The position numbers and the translations under genes are program-made. This document shows, piece after piece, positions 1 to 9,404 of a stretch of 34,511 nucleotides of DNA. The stretch's first letter is position 1. Each line of letters opens with the position of its first letter. The notes under the pieces are model-generated. The model was given only the letters and a program-made list of their open reading frames with translations, ran no database searches and had not been told where the DNA came from. This stretch comes from Candidatus Accumulibacter vicinus (GTDB lineage Bacteria; Pseudomonadota; Gammaproteobacteria; Burkholderiales; Rhodocyclaceae), in contig DIME01000178.1 of the NCBI GenBank assembly GCA_002425405.1, forward strand, positions 1 to 34,511, in the 5' to 3' direction.

Positions 1-731
1 TACTTGCCGCGCAGGGTGATGCGATAGGTATGGCGGTCGACCCGCGTGACGCCGCTGAGCGCAAAGCGGTCGAGATCGATCCAGGCGTCCGGTGGCAGCG
101 TCCTGGCTTCTGCCTGCAGCGCGGCGCCGAGTTCGCGCAGGCCGACGATGCGCTCGGCCATCATCCCGAAGATCGGCGAATGCAGGCGTGGATGCGCCAG
201 GCGTTTGATCTCGTAGATGTAATCGTCGGCGATCAGCTCGCGGCTGGCTGTGGCGCGAAAATCGGCAATCTTCTCGATGCCGCGCAGTTGTTCACGGTCG
301 AGATTCCGATACCAGGGTTGACCGGCGGCATCGCTGGCAAAGGCCGGATGCGGTTGATAGCGGATGCCGGGGCGAAGGCGAATCTCGTAAACACTGTGCG
401 CAATGGTTTCTGCCGGCGCAGTCGCCGGCAGTTCGCGACCGCGATCGTCGTAATAACGCGGTGTCGGCACGGCCTCGCTGGTCAGGGGAATCAGCGTGTA
501 CGGTCGCTTCAGGTAATGGTATTGCAGCGGTGGCTCATAGATCTGTGCGGTGAAGGTGATTTCGTCCTCGGTGTAGGACTGCACCGGGTCGAGATGCTTG
601 GGCCGCTCGGTGAATGCCGAGTAGAGGATGTTCTGGCCGCGTTCGGCGCGCGGATAGGGGTCGTTCTGCTCGCTGCCACAGGCCGTGAGCAGGAGCAGCA
701 GCGACAGAACAGTGAAGCGGAAAAAAGGCAT
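1..731 (-). CDS. Peptide/solute ABC transporter substrate-binding lipoprotein (family 5), C-terminus cut by window edge
   Basis: The - strand is open from ATG at 731 to the window edge, giving 243 codons without a stop. The protein starts with a short basic/hydrophobic leader and a lipobox LLTAC with the acylated Cys at about residue 18, so it should be a membrane-anchored periplasmic lipoprotein. The following sequence (NILYSAFTERPKHLDPVQSY, then YEPPLQYHYLKRPYTLIPL) matches the N-terminal part of family 5 extracellular solute-binding proteins, which capture oligopeptides or similar ligands for an ABC importer. The permease and ATPase genes would be expected further left, outside the window. 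The family call is from recognition of the N-terminal pattern only; the ligand cannot be told. The gene is truncated by the window, not broken. Confidence 0.72.
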   Translation of the reverse strand, partial: MPFFRFTVLSLLLLLTACGSEQNDPYPRAERGQNILYSAFTERPKHLDPVQSYTEDEITFTAQIYEPPLQYHYLKRPYTLIPLTSEAVPTPRYYDDRGRELPATAPAETIAHSVYEIRLRPGIRYQPHPAFASDAAGQPWYRNLDREQLRGIEKIADFRATASRELIADDYIYEIKRLAHPRLHSPIFGMMAERIVGLRELGAALQAEARTLPPDAWIDLDRFALSGVTRVDRHTYRITLRGK

Positions 732-775
732 GGGCCGAAGTGTAGCGCGAAGTGGGCGGTTCCGTTGCCGAACCG

Positions 776-790
776 ATGGCCACTGGCCAT
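776..790. repeat. 15-bp inverted repeat upstream of the lipoprotein gene
   Basis: ATGGCCA-C-TGGCCAT is a perfect 7-bp dyad with a 1-bp centre, 45 bp upstream of the solute-binding lipoprotein start. It could be an operator for that gene or chance in GC-rich DNA. Nothing else recognisable lies in the 237-bp gap between this gene and the TetR gene. Confidence 0.3.
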
Positions 791-968
791 GTTGCCGGGG
801 ACGCCTGGCGAGACGGACCGCGGCCAGCAGGCTGACGCGCCCATTGCGTCACTTCAGGCAGTTTGCGCAGCGAAGGACGGGGGCTTGACGGGGAAGCGGC
901 GGCGCTGGAATGGATCGCGCTACGCTGCGCAGTAGCCACTGATGATCGCACCCCGGCTGACGCTATTG

Positions 969-1544
969 CTATTCCTTGACGATCAGTTCGGCAATCCAGC
1001 GCTTGAAGTCGCTCAGCCTCGGGTCATAGCTCTCGCAGGCCATCAGACTTTGCCCGAACACGTAGGCGTAGAGCAGTAGACTGCGGCTCTTCGCCTCGTC
1101 GTCGGCAAGGCCGCGAGCAACGAACAGTTTGCGGGTGCATTCCAGACGGCAGTGGTCGACTTCCTCGACCACGGCGGCGGCCTGGGCATCCCGGCGTGCC
1201 CATTCGCGTACCGCCAGTTCGATCGAGATGCCTTTGTGGTTGCGCGTGGCGCCGTAGACCTCGATCAGGTGCAGGAGTTGTTCGTGCTCCTTGCCAGGCG
1301 TGGCCACCGTCTGCTTGTTGATGTCGCGGATGCGACCGTCACGCCAGGTCGTGAGAACGGCATTGAAGAGGTCCTGACGGTCCTTGAAATGCCAGTAGAA
1401 ACTGCCCTTGGTGACGCCAAAGTCTTTCGCCAGAACCTCGATCCGCATGCCTTGCACGCCCTGTTCGGCAAGTACTGCGATGGCTGCCTCGACCCACTCG
1501 TTGCGGTCGAGTGCCGCCCGTGGCCGGGTATTTCTGTGCTTCAT
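969..1544 (-). CDS. TetR/AcrR family transcriptional regulator
   Basis: This 191-residue protein has the usual TetR size and layout. The N-terminal helix-turn-helix spans about residues 14-60, with the diagnostic stretch VTKGSFYWHFKDRQDLFNAV where the recognition helix and the next helix meet. The C-terminal ligand-binding part is all-helical and not family-specific. ATG at 1544 is preceded by AAAGGAG at good spacing. The gene diverges from etfB across 223 bp that contain a TTGACA element and two dyads. TetR proteins usually repress themselves and the divergent neighbour, so control of etfBA, perhaps in response to an acyl-CoA, is the natural inference. The ligand is not visible from sequence. 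Confidence 0.9.
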   Translation of the reverse strand: MKHRNTRPRAALDRNEWVEAAIAVLAEQGVQGMRIEVLAKDFGVTKGSFYWHFKDRQDLFNAVLTTWRDGRIRDINKQTVATPGKEHEQLLHLIEVYGATRNHKGISIELAVREWARRDAQAAAVVEEVDHCRLECTRKLFVARGLADDEAKSRSLLLYAYVFGQSLMACESYDPRLSDFKRWIAELIVKE

Positions 1545-1620
1545 CGTCCGTGCTCCTTTCCTGAATCACGCAGCTAAGGCAATATTACTATTTCACGCAC
1601 CGCTGCCGCGGGCTATGGTG

Positions 1621-1674
1621 TTGACAGGCATCACTCCATACGGTACCGTACGCCATCCATACGCTCTGGTATGG
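1621..1674 (+). promoter_or_regulatory. Candidate etfBA promoter with two tandem TetR-type operator dyads
   Basis: A perfect -35 hexamer TTGACA lies at 1621-1626. With 17-bp spacing the -10 position is TACCGT (1644-1649), a weak match. Two 18-bp elements follow one pattern, CCATAC-N6-GTAYGS. The first (1636-1653) covers the -10 and contains the 12-bp palindrome TACGGTACCGTA (1639-1650). The second (1657-1674) is a perfect dyad CCATAC-GCTCTG-GTATGG. Their starts are 21 bp apart, two helical turns, so dimers would bind the same DNA face. Position between a TetR gene and etfB makes repression the likely role. The sequence pattern is seen; the binding protein is inferred. Confidence 0.6.
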
Positions 1675-1767
1675 CGCATTGTCCGGTGAGCATTCGGCAA
1701 TGTCAAACGCGGCCTGCCTGGATCGCGATTGCTATCGATTACGCTGCAGTAATAAAGGAGAGAAAAA

Positions 1768-2517
1768 TTGAAGATCCTCGTGCCAGTCAAACGGGTGGTG
1801 GATTACAACGTCAAGGTGCGCGTCAAGGCGGATGCGAGCGACGTCGATCTGGCCAACGTCAAAATGTCGATGAATCCCTTCGACGAAATCGCCGTCGAGG
1901 AGGCGGTGCGCCTCAAGGAAGCCGGTATCGCTACGGAGGTGGTGGTGGTTTCGGCGGGGGTGGCGAATTGCCAGGAAACCCTGCGCACGGCGATGGCCAT
2001 CGGCGCCGACCGCGGCATTCTCGTCCAGAGTGAAGGCGAATTACAGCCACTGGCCGTCGCCAAACTGCTCAAGGCGGTGTGTGAGAATGAACAACCGCAG
2101 ATGGTCTTGTGCGGCAAGCAGGCGATCGACGACGATGCCAACCAGACCGGGCAGATGCTGGCCGGTCTGATGAACTGGCCGCAGGCGACCTTCGCCTCGA
2201 AGATCGTCGTCGCGGGCGGGCGGGCGACGGTCACCCGCGAGATCGATGGCGGTCTTGAAACCATCGAAGTGCCGTTGCCAGCGGTGGTTTCTGTCGACCT
2301 GCGCCTTAACGAGCCGCGCTACGCGACCCTGCCGAACATCATGAAAGCCAAGCGGAAGCCGCTCGCGACGACCACTCCGGCGGCGCTCGGCGTCGATGTC
2401 GCATCGCGCCTGAAGACACTGAAGGTTGCCGAACCGCCGAAACGAACGGCGGGCATCAAGGTGGCCGATGCCGCCGATCTGGTGATGAAACTCAAGACTG
2501 AAGCAAAGGTGATCTGA
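1768..2517 (+). CDS. etfB: Electron transfer flavoprotein subunit beta
   Basis: EtfB pairs with EtfA to carry electrons from acyl-CoA and related dehydrogenases to ETF:ubiquinone oxidoreductase. The 249-residue protein is of the usual length and opens with the family signature MKILVPVKRVVDYNVKVRVK. The middle part has CGKQAIDDDANQTGQMLAGL, the conserved AMP-binding-region motif of beta subunits. The start is TTG at 1768, preceded by AAAGGAG at 1754-1760; no ATG start fits this N-terminus. The stop is followed after 2 bp by etfA, so the two are one transcription unit. The divergent TetR gene and the dyads upstream suggest repression when its acyl-CoA-type ligand is absent. Confidence 0.96.
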   Translation: MKILVPVKRVVDYNVKVRVKADASDVDLANVKMSMNPFDEIAVEEAVRLKEAGIATEVVVVSAGVANCQETLRTAMAIGADRGILVQSEGELQPLAVAKLLKAVCENEQPQMVLCGKQAIDDDANQTGQMLAGLMNWPQATFASKIVVAGGRATVTREIDGGLETIEVPLPAVVSVDLRLNEPRYATLPNIMKAKRKPLATTTPAALGVDVASRLKTLKVAEPPKRTAGIKVADAADLVMKLKTEAKVI

Positions 2518-2519
2518 CC

Positions 2520-3452
2520 ATGGCCATTCTCGTTATTGCTGAGCACGACAATATCTCGATCAAGGCGGCGACACTCCATGCCGTCACTGCGGCAACCCGG
2601 ATCGGTGGTGACATCCACCTGCTGGTTGCCGGCAGCGCCTGTGCGCCGGCAGCCGAGTCGGCGGCACGGATCAGCGGGGTGAGCAAGGTGCTGGTCGCCG
2701 ACGCTGCTGCCTATGCCGAGCGGTCGCCCGAGAACCTCGCCGCGCTGGTCGTGGCGCAGGCTGCCGCCTATTCTCACCTGCTGGCTGCTGCGACCACCAG
2801 CGGCAAGAACTTTCTGCCCCGCGTCGCCGCCTTGCTCGACGTGGCGCAGATCTCCGAGATCATCGCCGTCGATTCCGCCGATACTTTCCGGCGGCCGATC
2901 TACGCCGGCAATGTGGTTGCCACCGTCCAGTCGGCCGACCCGATCAAGGTCATCAGCGTGCGCGCGACCGCTTTCGAAGCGGCAGGCGAGGGCGGCCATG
3001 CCAGTATCGAGACTCTCGCTGCGGGCCCCGATGTGGCCAGGAGCAAGTTGATCGGCCGCGAACTGACCAAGTCCGAACGTCCCGAACTCACCGCCGCCAA
3101 GGTCATTATTTCGGGGGGGCGCGGCATGGGCAGCAACGAGAACTTCCATAAATTGCTCGAACCCCTGGCCGACAAGCTGACGGCTGCCGTGGGGGCATCG
3201 CGCGCGGCGGTGGATGCCGGTTATGCCCCGAACGACTATCAGGTTGGTCAGACGGGCAAGATCGTAGCGCCGCAGCTCTACATCGCGGTCGGCATTTCGG
3301 GGGCCATCCAGCATCTGGCCGGAATGAAGGACAGCAAGGTGATTGTGGCCATCAACAAGGACGCTGAAGCGCCGATCTTTCAGGTTGCCGATTACGGGCT
3401 GGTCGGCGACCTCTTCGAAGTCCTGCCGGCGCTGCAGGCTGCCCTCGGCTGA
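2520..3452 (+). CDS. etfA: Electron transfer flavoprotein subunit alpha
   Basis: EtfA holds most of the FAD site of the heterodimeric flavoprotein. The 310-residue length is typical. The C-terminal FAD domain is clear: SGGRGMGSNENF (about residues 199-210), then GYAPNDYQVGQTGKIVAPQLY, then the family signature YIAVGISGAIQHLAGMKDSK and AINKDAEAPIFQVADYGLVGD. The N-terminal half is the variable domain that packs against EtfB. ATG at 2520 lies 2 bp after the etfB stop. It will serve the acyl-CoA dehydrogenase encoded about 1.6 kb downstream, although ETF is a shared acceptor for many dehydrogenases. Confidence 0.97.
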   Translation: MAILVIAEHDNISIKAATLHAVTAATRIGGDIHLLVAGSACAPAAESAARISGVSKVLVADAAAYAERSPENLAALVVAQAAAYSHLLAAATTSGKNFLPRVAALLDVAQISEIIAVDSADTFRRPIYAGNVVATVQSADPIKVISVRATAFEAAGEGGHASIETLAAGPDVARSKLIGRELTKSERPELTAAKVIISGGRGMGSNENFHKLLEPLADKLTAAVGASRAAVDAGYAPNDYQVGQTGKIVAPQLYIAVGISGAIQHLAGMKDSKVIVAINKDAEAPIFQVADYGLVGDLFEVLPALQAALG

Positions 3453-3478
3453 GCCTTCCCGGGAACCGGGACCGCGGC

Positions 3479-4144
3479 ATGAACTTGCCGGACGGACTGC
3501 TCGACGGGCAATGGACCTGGCTGGCATGGTTGCTGTTTGCCGCGCTCGCCTGGCTGGCGGCCAGACGGGCGCCGTGGCGGGTGCTGGCCGACAGCACCCG
3601 TCTGAACGCCTTTCTGGCGATGATCGTCGCGCTGATCCTGCTCTGGCATCTGCAGGCCGGAGTCAGACCTGGCCTGTCCCTGCATCTGCTTGGCGCGACG
3701 CTGTTGACCCTATGTTTCGGATGGTCGCTGGCATTCATCGGCCTTTGCCTGGTTCTGGTCGGGGTCAGCCTGAACGGAGCCGCCGGCAGCGAGGCTTTTG
3801 CAATCAACGCCCTGCTGATGGCGGGCGTCGGCGTGGCCGTGAGCCAGGGACTGCACCGGCTGGTCGAATGGCTGCTGCCGCGCCACCTGTTCGTCTATAT
3901 TTTTTGCAAGGGCTTCTTCACCGCAGCGCTGGCGGTGATGGCTGTCGGCGTGACGGTATGCCTGCTGCTGGCGCTGGCCGGGGCCTACTCCAGCGAGTAT
4001 CTGATTGGCGAGTATCTCCCGTATTTCTTTCTGCTGGGTTTTTCAGAGGCCTGGCTTTCGGGAATGTTCGTTACCCTGTTTGCCGTTTATCGGCCGGATT
4101 TGCTGGCGGATTTTGAGGATGCACAGTTTCTCGGAACAAAATGA
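3479..4144 (+). CDS. CbiM-like / energy-coupling factor permease-type membrane protein
   Basis: A 221-residue protein with about six hydrophobic segments. It resembles the short CbiM-related group annotated as energy-coupling factor ABC transporter permease. Genuine cobalt/nickel CbiM proteins begin Met-His and use the N-terminal amine and His2 to bind metal. Here the start is MNLPDGLL, so Asn replaces that His and metal transport is doubtful. No ATPase or CbiQ/CbiN partner gene is adjacent. It starts 26 bp after etfA and may be co-transcribed. The topology is seen; the family call is recognition without an alignment; the substrate is unknown. Confidence 0.55.
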   Translation: MNLPDGLLDGQWTWLAWLLFAALAWLAARRAPWRVLADSTRLNAFLAMIVALILLWHLQAGVRPGLSLHLLGATLLTLCFGWSLAFIGLCLVLVGVSLNGAAGSEAFAINALLMAGVGVAVSQGLHRLVEWLLPRHLFVYIFCKGFFTAALAVMAVGVTVCLLLALAGAYSSEYLIGEYLPYFFLLGFSEAWLSGMFVTLFAVYRPDLLADFEDAQFLGTK

Positions 4145-4940
4145 CTTCTCTTTGTCAATTCTCCGCACGCCACGGTGCGCATTCCTGATGGCGCTGCCCA
4201 TTTCCGGCTTCTGGCCGGGCCTCCTGCCCATGATCTGTGCGCTGCTCCTGCTGCTGGCGGTGCCCGAGGCGCCCGCGCTGTCGCGGGCAGCAGACCCCGC
4301 GGCAGCGGCGCAGCAAGATCCGGACCCTCTGCCGGGAGTCAGGCAGCGCGTGCTGCCGGCAGCGGCCGGCGGGGTCAATGCTGAACCGACGATGCCCTTG
4401 CGCCTGAGCGAAGAACTGTCTGCTTCACCCGCAACGACCGACCTTGGCCGTCAGTTGCTGCGCCTTGAACAGCGGACGATCGAGATCCTCAGAGATGGGA
4501 ATACGGACCAGCAGGTGCTGAGCGACAAGCTGGCCTGGCTCGAAGCCAACGTCGCAGAACTGAGACGGGCAGAGGAGCACCTTGCCGGTGTGGCGGCGGC
4601 GATACCCTCGCCCGTGGCAACTCCTCCCGGCGGCGCTACTGCAGTGGGGGCGCCGCCGCCGGCGGTCGCGATCCCGACCGGGCCGGCTGCTGCCATTGAA
4701 TTCGAGCAGTGGATCCTGTACGCCGGGGTCGCCGCCTTGGTGCTGGTGCTGGTGCTGCTGTTCCGTCGTCCCGCTGTGGCAGAAGTTCTTCCGGGTAGCC
4801 AGAACATTTCATCGATTCCGGACCAGAGAGAGCCTGTATTGTCGAACAGGCCAAAGAGGTCGGGAAGTCCGCCGCCGGCGGCCGTGTCGGTCGGTCTGCC
4901 GCCTCGCCGCGGGGAAACGACTGCTGCGCGACCATCGTGA
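4119..4940 (+). CDS. Unknown protein with N-terminal hydrophobic leader, coiled coil and C-terminal membrane helix
   Basis: I do not recognise this protein. From ATG 4119 it has 273 residues and overlaps the preceding permease gene by 26 bp. A second in-frame ATG at 4188 would give 250 residues starting directly before a signal-like segment (ICALLLLLAVPEAPALSRA). Then come an Ala/Pro-rich stretch, a likely short coiled coil (QQVLSDKLAWLEANVAELRR), a Pro/Gly/Ala-rich linker, one membrane helix (WILYAGVAALVLVLVLLF) and a polar tail of about 55 residues rich in Pro, Ser and Arg. The layout suggests a periplasmic coiled coil tethered to the inner membrane. Neither start has an ideal ribosome-binding site; GGCGGA lies 8 bp before 4119. 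Confidence 0.5.
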   Translation: MHSFSEQNDFSLSILRTPRCAFLMALPISGFWPGLLPMICALLLLLAVPEAPALSRAADPAAAAQQDPDPLPGVRQRVLPAAAGGVNAEPTMPLRLSEELSASPATTDLGRQLLRLEQRTIEILRDGNTDQQVLSDKLAWLEANVAELRRAEEHLAGVAAAIPSPVATPPGGATAVGAPPPAVAIPTGPAAAIEFEQWILYAGVAALVLVLVLLFRRPAVAEVLPGSQNISSIPDQREPVLSNRPKRSGSPPPAAVSVGLPPRRGETTAARPS

Positions 4941-5056
4941 TGGGCAGCGCAGTGGTTTCACCTGCCGGTCGTCGATGAAGCATGGTTCCTTGATCGATCT
5001 CTCGGTGGCCTGCGAAGCTCCCCAGCCGTCTACACAAACCCTATGAGGAGAAACAC

Positions 5057-6850
5057 ATGAGTGAATACATTGCCCCGCTCCGTGACATGCAGTTCGTGCT
5101 CAAGGAACTTGCCGGGCTTGAGCGGGTAGCTGAGCTGCCGGGTTGCGAGGAAGCAACGCCCGATCTGGTCGACGCGGTTCTCGAAGAGGCCGCCAGGTTT
5201 GCCGCGGAAATTCTGTCGCCGCTCAACTGGTCGGGGGACCAGGAGGGCGCCCGCTGGCACGACAAGACGGTGACCATGCCGGCGGGTTTCAAGGAAGCGT
5301 ACCGGATGTTCACCGACGGCGGTTGGCCGGCGCTGGCCTGCGAACCGGAATGGGGAGGGCAGGGACTGCCGAAAGTGGTCGCGGCCGCCGTCGCCGAGAT
5401 GTGGAAATCGGCCAATCATGCGTTTTCGTTGTGTCCGCTGCTCACTGCCGGCGCCATCGAGGCCCTGGTACTGACCGGCTCCGACCAGTTGAAGGCGACC
5501 TACCTCGAAAAGATGGTCAGTGGCCAATGGAGCGGGACGATGAACCTCACCGAGCCGAGCGCCGGTTCCGACCTGGCGGCCGTGCGCACGCGTGCGGAAC
5601 CGCAGGCCGACGGTAGCTACCTGATCTTCGGGCAGAAGATCTTCATCACCTACGGTGAGCACGACCTGACGGAGAACATCATCCACCTCGTGCTGGCGCG
5701 GACGCCGACAGCGCCCGAGGGCGTCAAGGGGATTTCGCTGTTCGTGGTGCCGAAGTTCATGGTCAATGACGACGGCAGCCTCGGCGAGCGTAACGATGCC
5801 TATTGTGTGTCGATCGAGCACAAGCTCGGCATCCACGCCAGCCCAACCGCGATCATGGCCTTCGGGGATCATCGCGGTGCTGTCGGCTACCTGGTCGGTG
5901 AGGAGAATCGCGGTCTCGAGTACATGTTCATCATGATGAACGCTGCGCGCTTCGGGGTCGGCCTCGAAGGTGTCGCCGCTTGCGAGCGTGCTTACCAGCG
6001 TGCGCGCGATTACGCGCGCGAACGCGTGCAGTGTACCGATGTCGGCGTGCGCGGTGGTCCGAAAGTGGCGATCATCAGGCATCCCGACGTGCGCCGCATG
6101 CTGATGACCATGCGCTCGCGTGCCGAAGCCACGCGGGCACTGGCCTACGTGGTGGCGGCCGCACACGACACCGCGCTCCGCCATCCGGATGCCGCCGAGC
6201 GCAAGCGCCAACAGGCCTTCGTTGATCTGATGATCCCGGTAGTGAAGGGCTGGAGCACCGAATCGGGTGTCAGCATCGCCTCGATCGGCGTGCAGGTGCA
6301 CGGCGGCATGGGTTATGTCGAAGAGACCGGTGCCGCGCAGCACCTGCGTGACGCACAGATCTCGACCATCTACGAGGGCACCACCGGCATCCAGGCCAAC
6401 GACCTGATCGGCCGCAAGATGGCGCGTGAGGGCGGCGCTACCCTGAAAGTAGTGATCGAAGAAATGCGCGCGCTCGACGCCGATCTCGCGAGCCGGGAGG
6501 GCGGACATCTTGCAGCCATTCGCAGCCGCTTCACGGCCGGCGTCGATGCGCTGGCGGCTGCCGGCGAGTGGCTGGTGACCATCTACGGGGTCGACGTTCG
6601 TGCCGCATCGGCCAGCGCGGTGCCGTTCCTGATGCTGCTCGGGATCGTCGCCGGCGGTTGGCAGATGGCACGTGCGGCGCTGATCGCGCAGGCGAAGATC
6701 GACGCTGGTGACAGCGATCCCTTCTATGCCGCAAAGATCATCACCGCCCGTTTCTATGCCGACCATGTGTTGTCGCAGGCCGCCGGCCTGGCGAGCAGCA
6801 TCACCGAGGGTGCCGAAGGCGTCAACGCCTTGCCTGAAGACATGTTCTAA
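5057..6850 (+). CDS. Acyl-CoA dehydrogenase, long form with extra C-terminal domain
   Basis: This flavoenzyme makes the 2,3-enoyl-CoA from an acyl-CoA and passes electrons to EtfAB. The 597-residue length matches the long group with an additional C-terminal domain (the 3-methylmercaptopropionyl-CoA dehydrogenase/AcdA-like group) rather than the 380-residue short form. The FAD-contact motif LTEPSAGSD lies near residue 165, and the catalytic base is the Glu of IYEGTTGIQANDLIGRKM, about residue 440. ATG 5057 follows GAGGAGAAACAC. Chain-length preference cannot be read from sequence. Its neighbours are etfBA upstream and a thioesterase and acetoacetyl-CoA synthetase downstream, consistent with fatty-acid or branched-acid oxidation. 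A strong hairpin follows its stop. Confidence 0.93.
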   Translation: MSEYIAPLRDMQFVLKELAGLERVAELPGCEEATPDLVDAVLEEAARFAAEILSPLNWSGDQEGARWHDKTVTMPAGFKEAYRMFTDGGWPALACEPEWGGQGLPKVVAAAVAEMWKSANHAFSLCPLLTAGAIEALVLTGSDQLKATYLEKMVSGQWSGTMNLTEPSAGSDLAAVRTRAEPQADGSYLIFGQKIFITYGEHDLTENIIHLVLARTPTAPEGVKGISLFVVPKFMVNDDGSLGERNDAYCVSIEHKLGIHASPTAIMAFGDHRGAVGYLVGEENRGLEYMFIMMNAARFGVGLEGVAACERAYQRARDYARERVQCTDVGVRGGPKVAIIRHPDVRRMLMTMRSRAEATRALAYVVAAAHDTALRHPDAAERKRQQAFVDLMIPVVKGWSTESGVSIASIGVQVHGGMGYVEETGAAQHLRDAQISTIYEGTTGIQANDLIGRKMAREGGATLKVVIEEMRALDADLASREGGHLAAIRSRFTAGVDALAAAGEWLVTIYGVDVRAASASAVPFLMLLGIVAGGWQMARAALIAQAKIDAGDSDPFYAAKIITARFYADHVLSQAAGLASSITEGAEGVNALPEDMF

Positions 6851-6858
6851 GCGAGTTG

Positions 6859-6896
6859 GCCGGTTGCGGTCGCCGTGTTTGGCGGCCGCAACCGGC
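6859..6896 (+). terminator. Long GC-rich hairpin after the acyl-CoA dehydrogenase gene
   Basis: The arms 6859-6874 and 6881-6896 pair over 16 positions with a single T/G (wobble in RNA) mismatch and a 6-base loop GTGTTT. Only three Ts follow, so it is not a textbook intrinsic terminator. It starts 8 bp after the stop codon and ends 60 bp before the thioesterase start. It may terminate, attenuate or protect the upstream message from 3' decay. Confidence 0.6.
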
Positions 6897-6956
6897 TTTC
6901 GCCGGCATCTGCGGGTGTTCGGCGGGAATTTTCAGCCATCTGATCAAGGAATTGCC

Positions 6957-7364
6957 ATGACCAACCCACGCATACTCGTCCTGACCAGTCTGATTCCGGT
7001 CCGCTGGGGGGACATGGACGCCTACGGCCACGTCAACAACACCATTTATTTTCGTTACATGGAGCAGGCGCGTGTCGAGTTTCTCGAACGGATCGGCTGC
7101 ACGCTGACGCCGCGTGGCCAGGCGCCCGTGATCATCAACGCCAGTTGCACCTTCCTGATTCCAATCAATTACCCTGGTGTCGTCGAAGTCCGAATGTTCT
7201 GCGGACATCCGGGCCGCAGCAGCGTGCTGACGCATTACGAAATCCGCCGGCAGGGAGACGACACCCTGTACGCGACCGGCGAATCCAAGATCGTCTGGAT
7301 GGATGTGGCGACCGGCAAATCGGTGCCGATTCCGGAAAGCATGCGCGCCGGCCTGCCGGCCTGA
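6957..7364 (+). CDS. Acyl-CoA thioesterase, 4-hydroxybenzoyl-CoA thioesterase-like hot-dog fold
   Basis: A 135-residue single hot-dog domain enzyme that hydrolyses an acyl-CoA thioester. The N-terminal motif VRWGDMDAYGHVNNTIYFRYMEQARVEF (given here as WGDMDAYGHVNNTIYFRY and following) is the family signature, with the catalytic Asp in WGDMDAYGHVNN. ATG 6957 was chosen because AAGGA ends 6 bp before it and the signature sits at the expected distance; the frame is open further upstream but that part has no family match. The gene lies between the acyl-CoA dehydrogenase and acetoacetyl-CoA synthetase genes and ends 12 bp before the latter. Its substrate is unknown; a role in releasing CoA from acyl intermediates fits the context. 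Confidence 0.9.
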   Translation: MTNPRILVLTSLIPVRWGDMDAYGHVNNTIYFRYMEQARVEFLERIGCTLTPRGQAPVIINASCTFLIPINYPGVVEVRMFCGHPGRSSVLTHYEIRRQGDDTLYATGESKIVWMDVATGKSVPIPESMRAGLPA

Positions 7365-7376
7365 AGAGGAGGGGAG

Positions 7377-9353
<1,977 letters not shown>

Positions 9354-9404
9354 ACAGACGAGACTCTTGCCGCAGCTTCGCGCCACGGCCACCTAGGCTG
9401 TCGG

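Noticed and set aside
30..935. Open + strand frame of 301 codons
   Set aside because: It lies opposite the solute-binding lipoprotein gene, whose - strand reading has a lipobox and family sequence. The + frame shows no recognisable domain.
6001..6030. CGCGCG-rich inverted repeat (GCGCGCG-ATTA-CGCGCGC)
   Set aside because: It is explained by Arg/Ala codons in the acyl-CoA dehydrogenase (ARDYARERV) and is not isolated from the coding pattern.
5030..6766. Open - strand frame of 578 codons
   Set aside because: Exact antisense of the acyl-CoA dehydrogenase gene. Long antisense frames are usual in GC-rich DNA with strong third-position bias. The same reasoning removes - strand frames at 2319-3527, 8172-9392, 14163-15188, 18307-19299 and 19525-20877.
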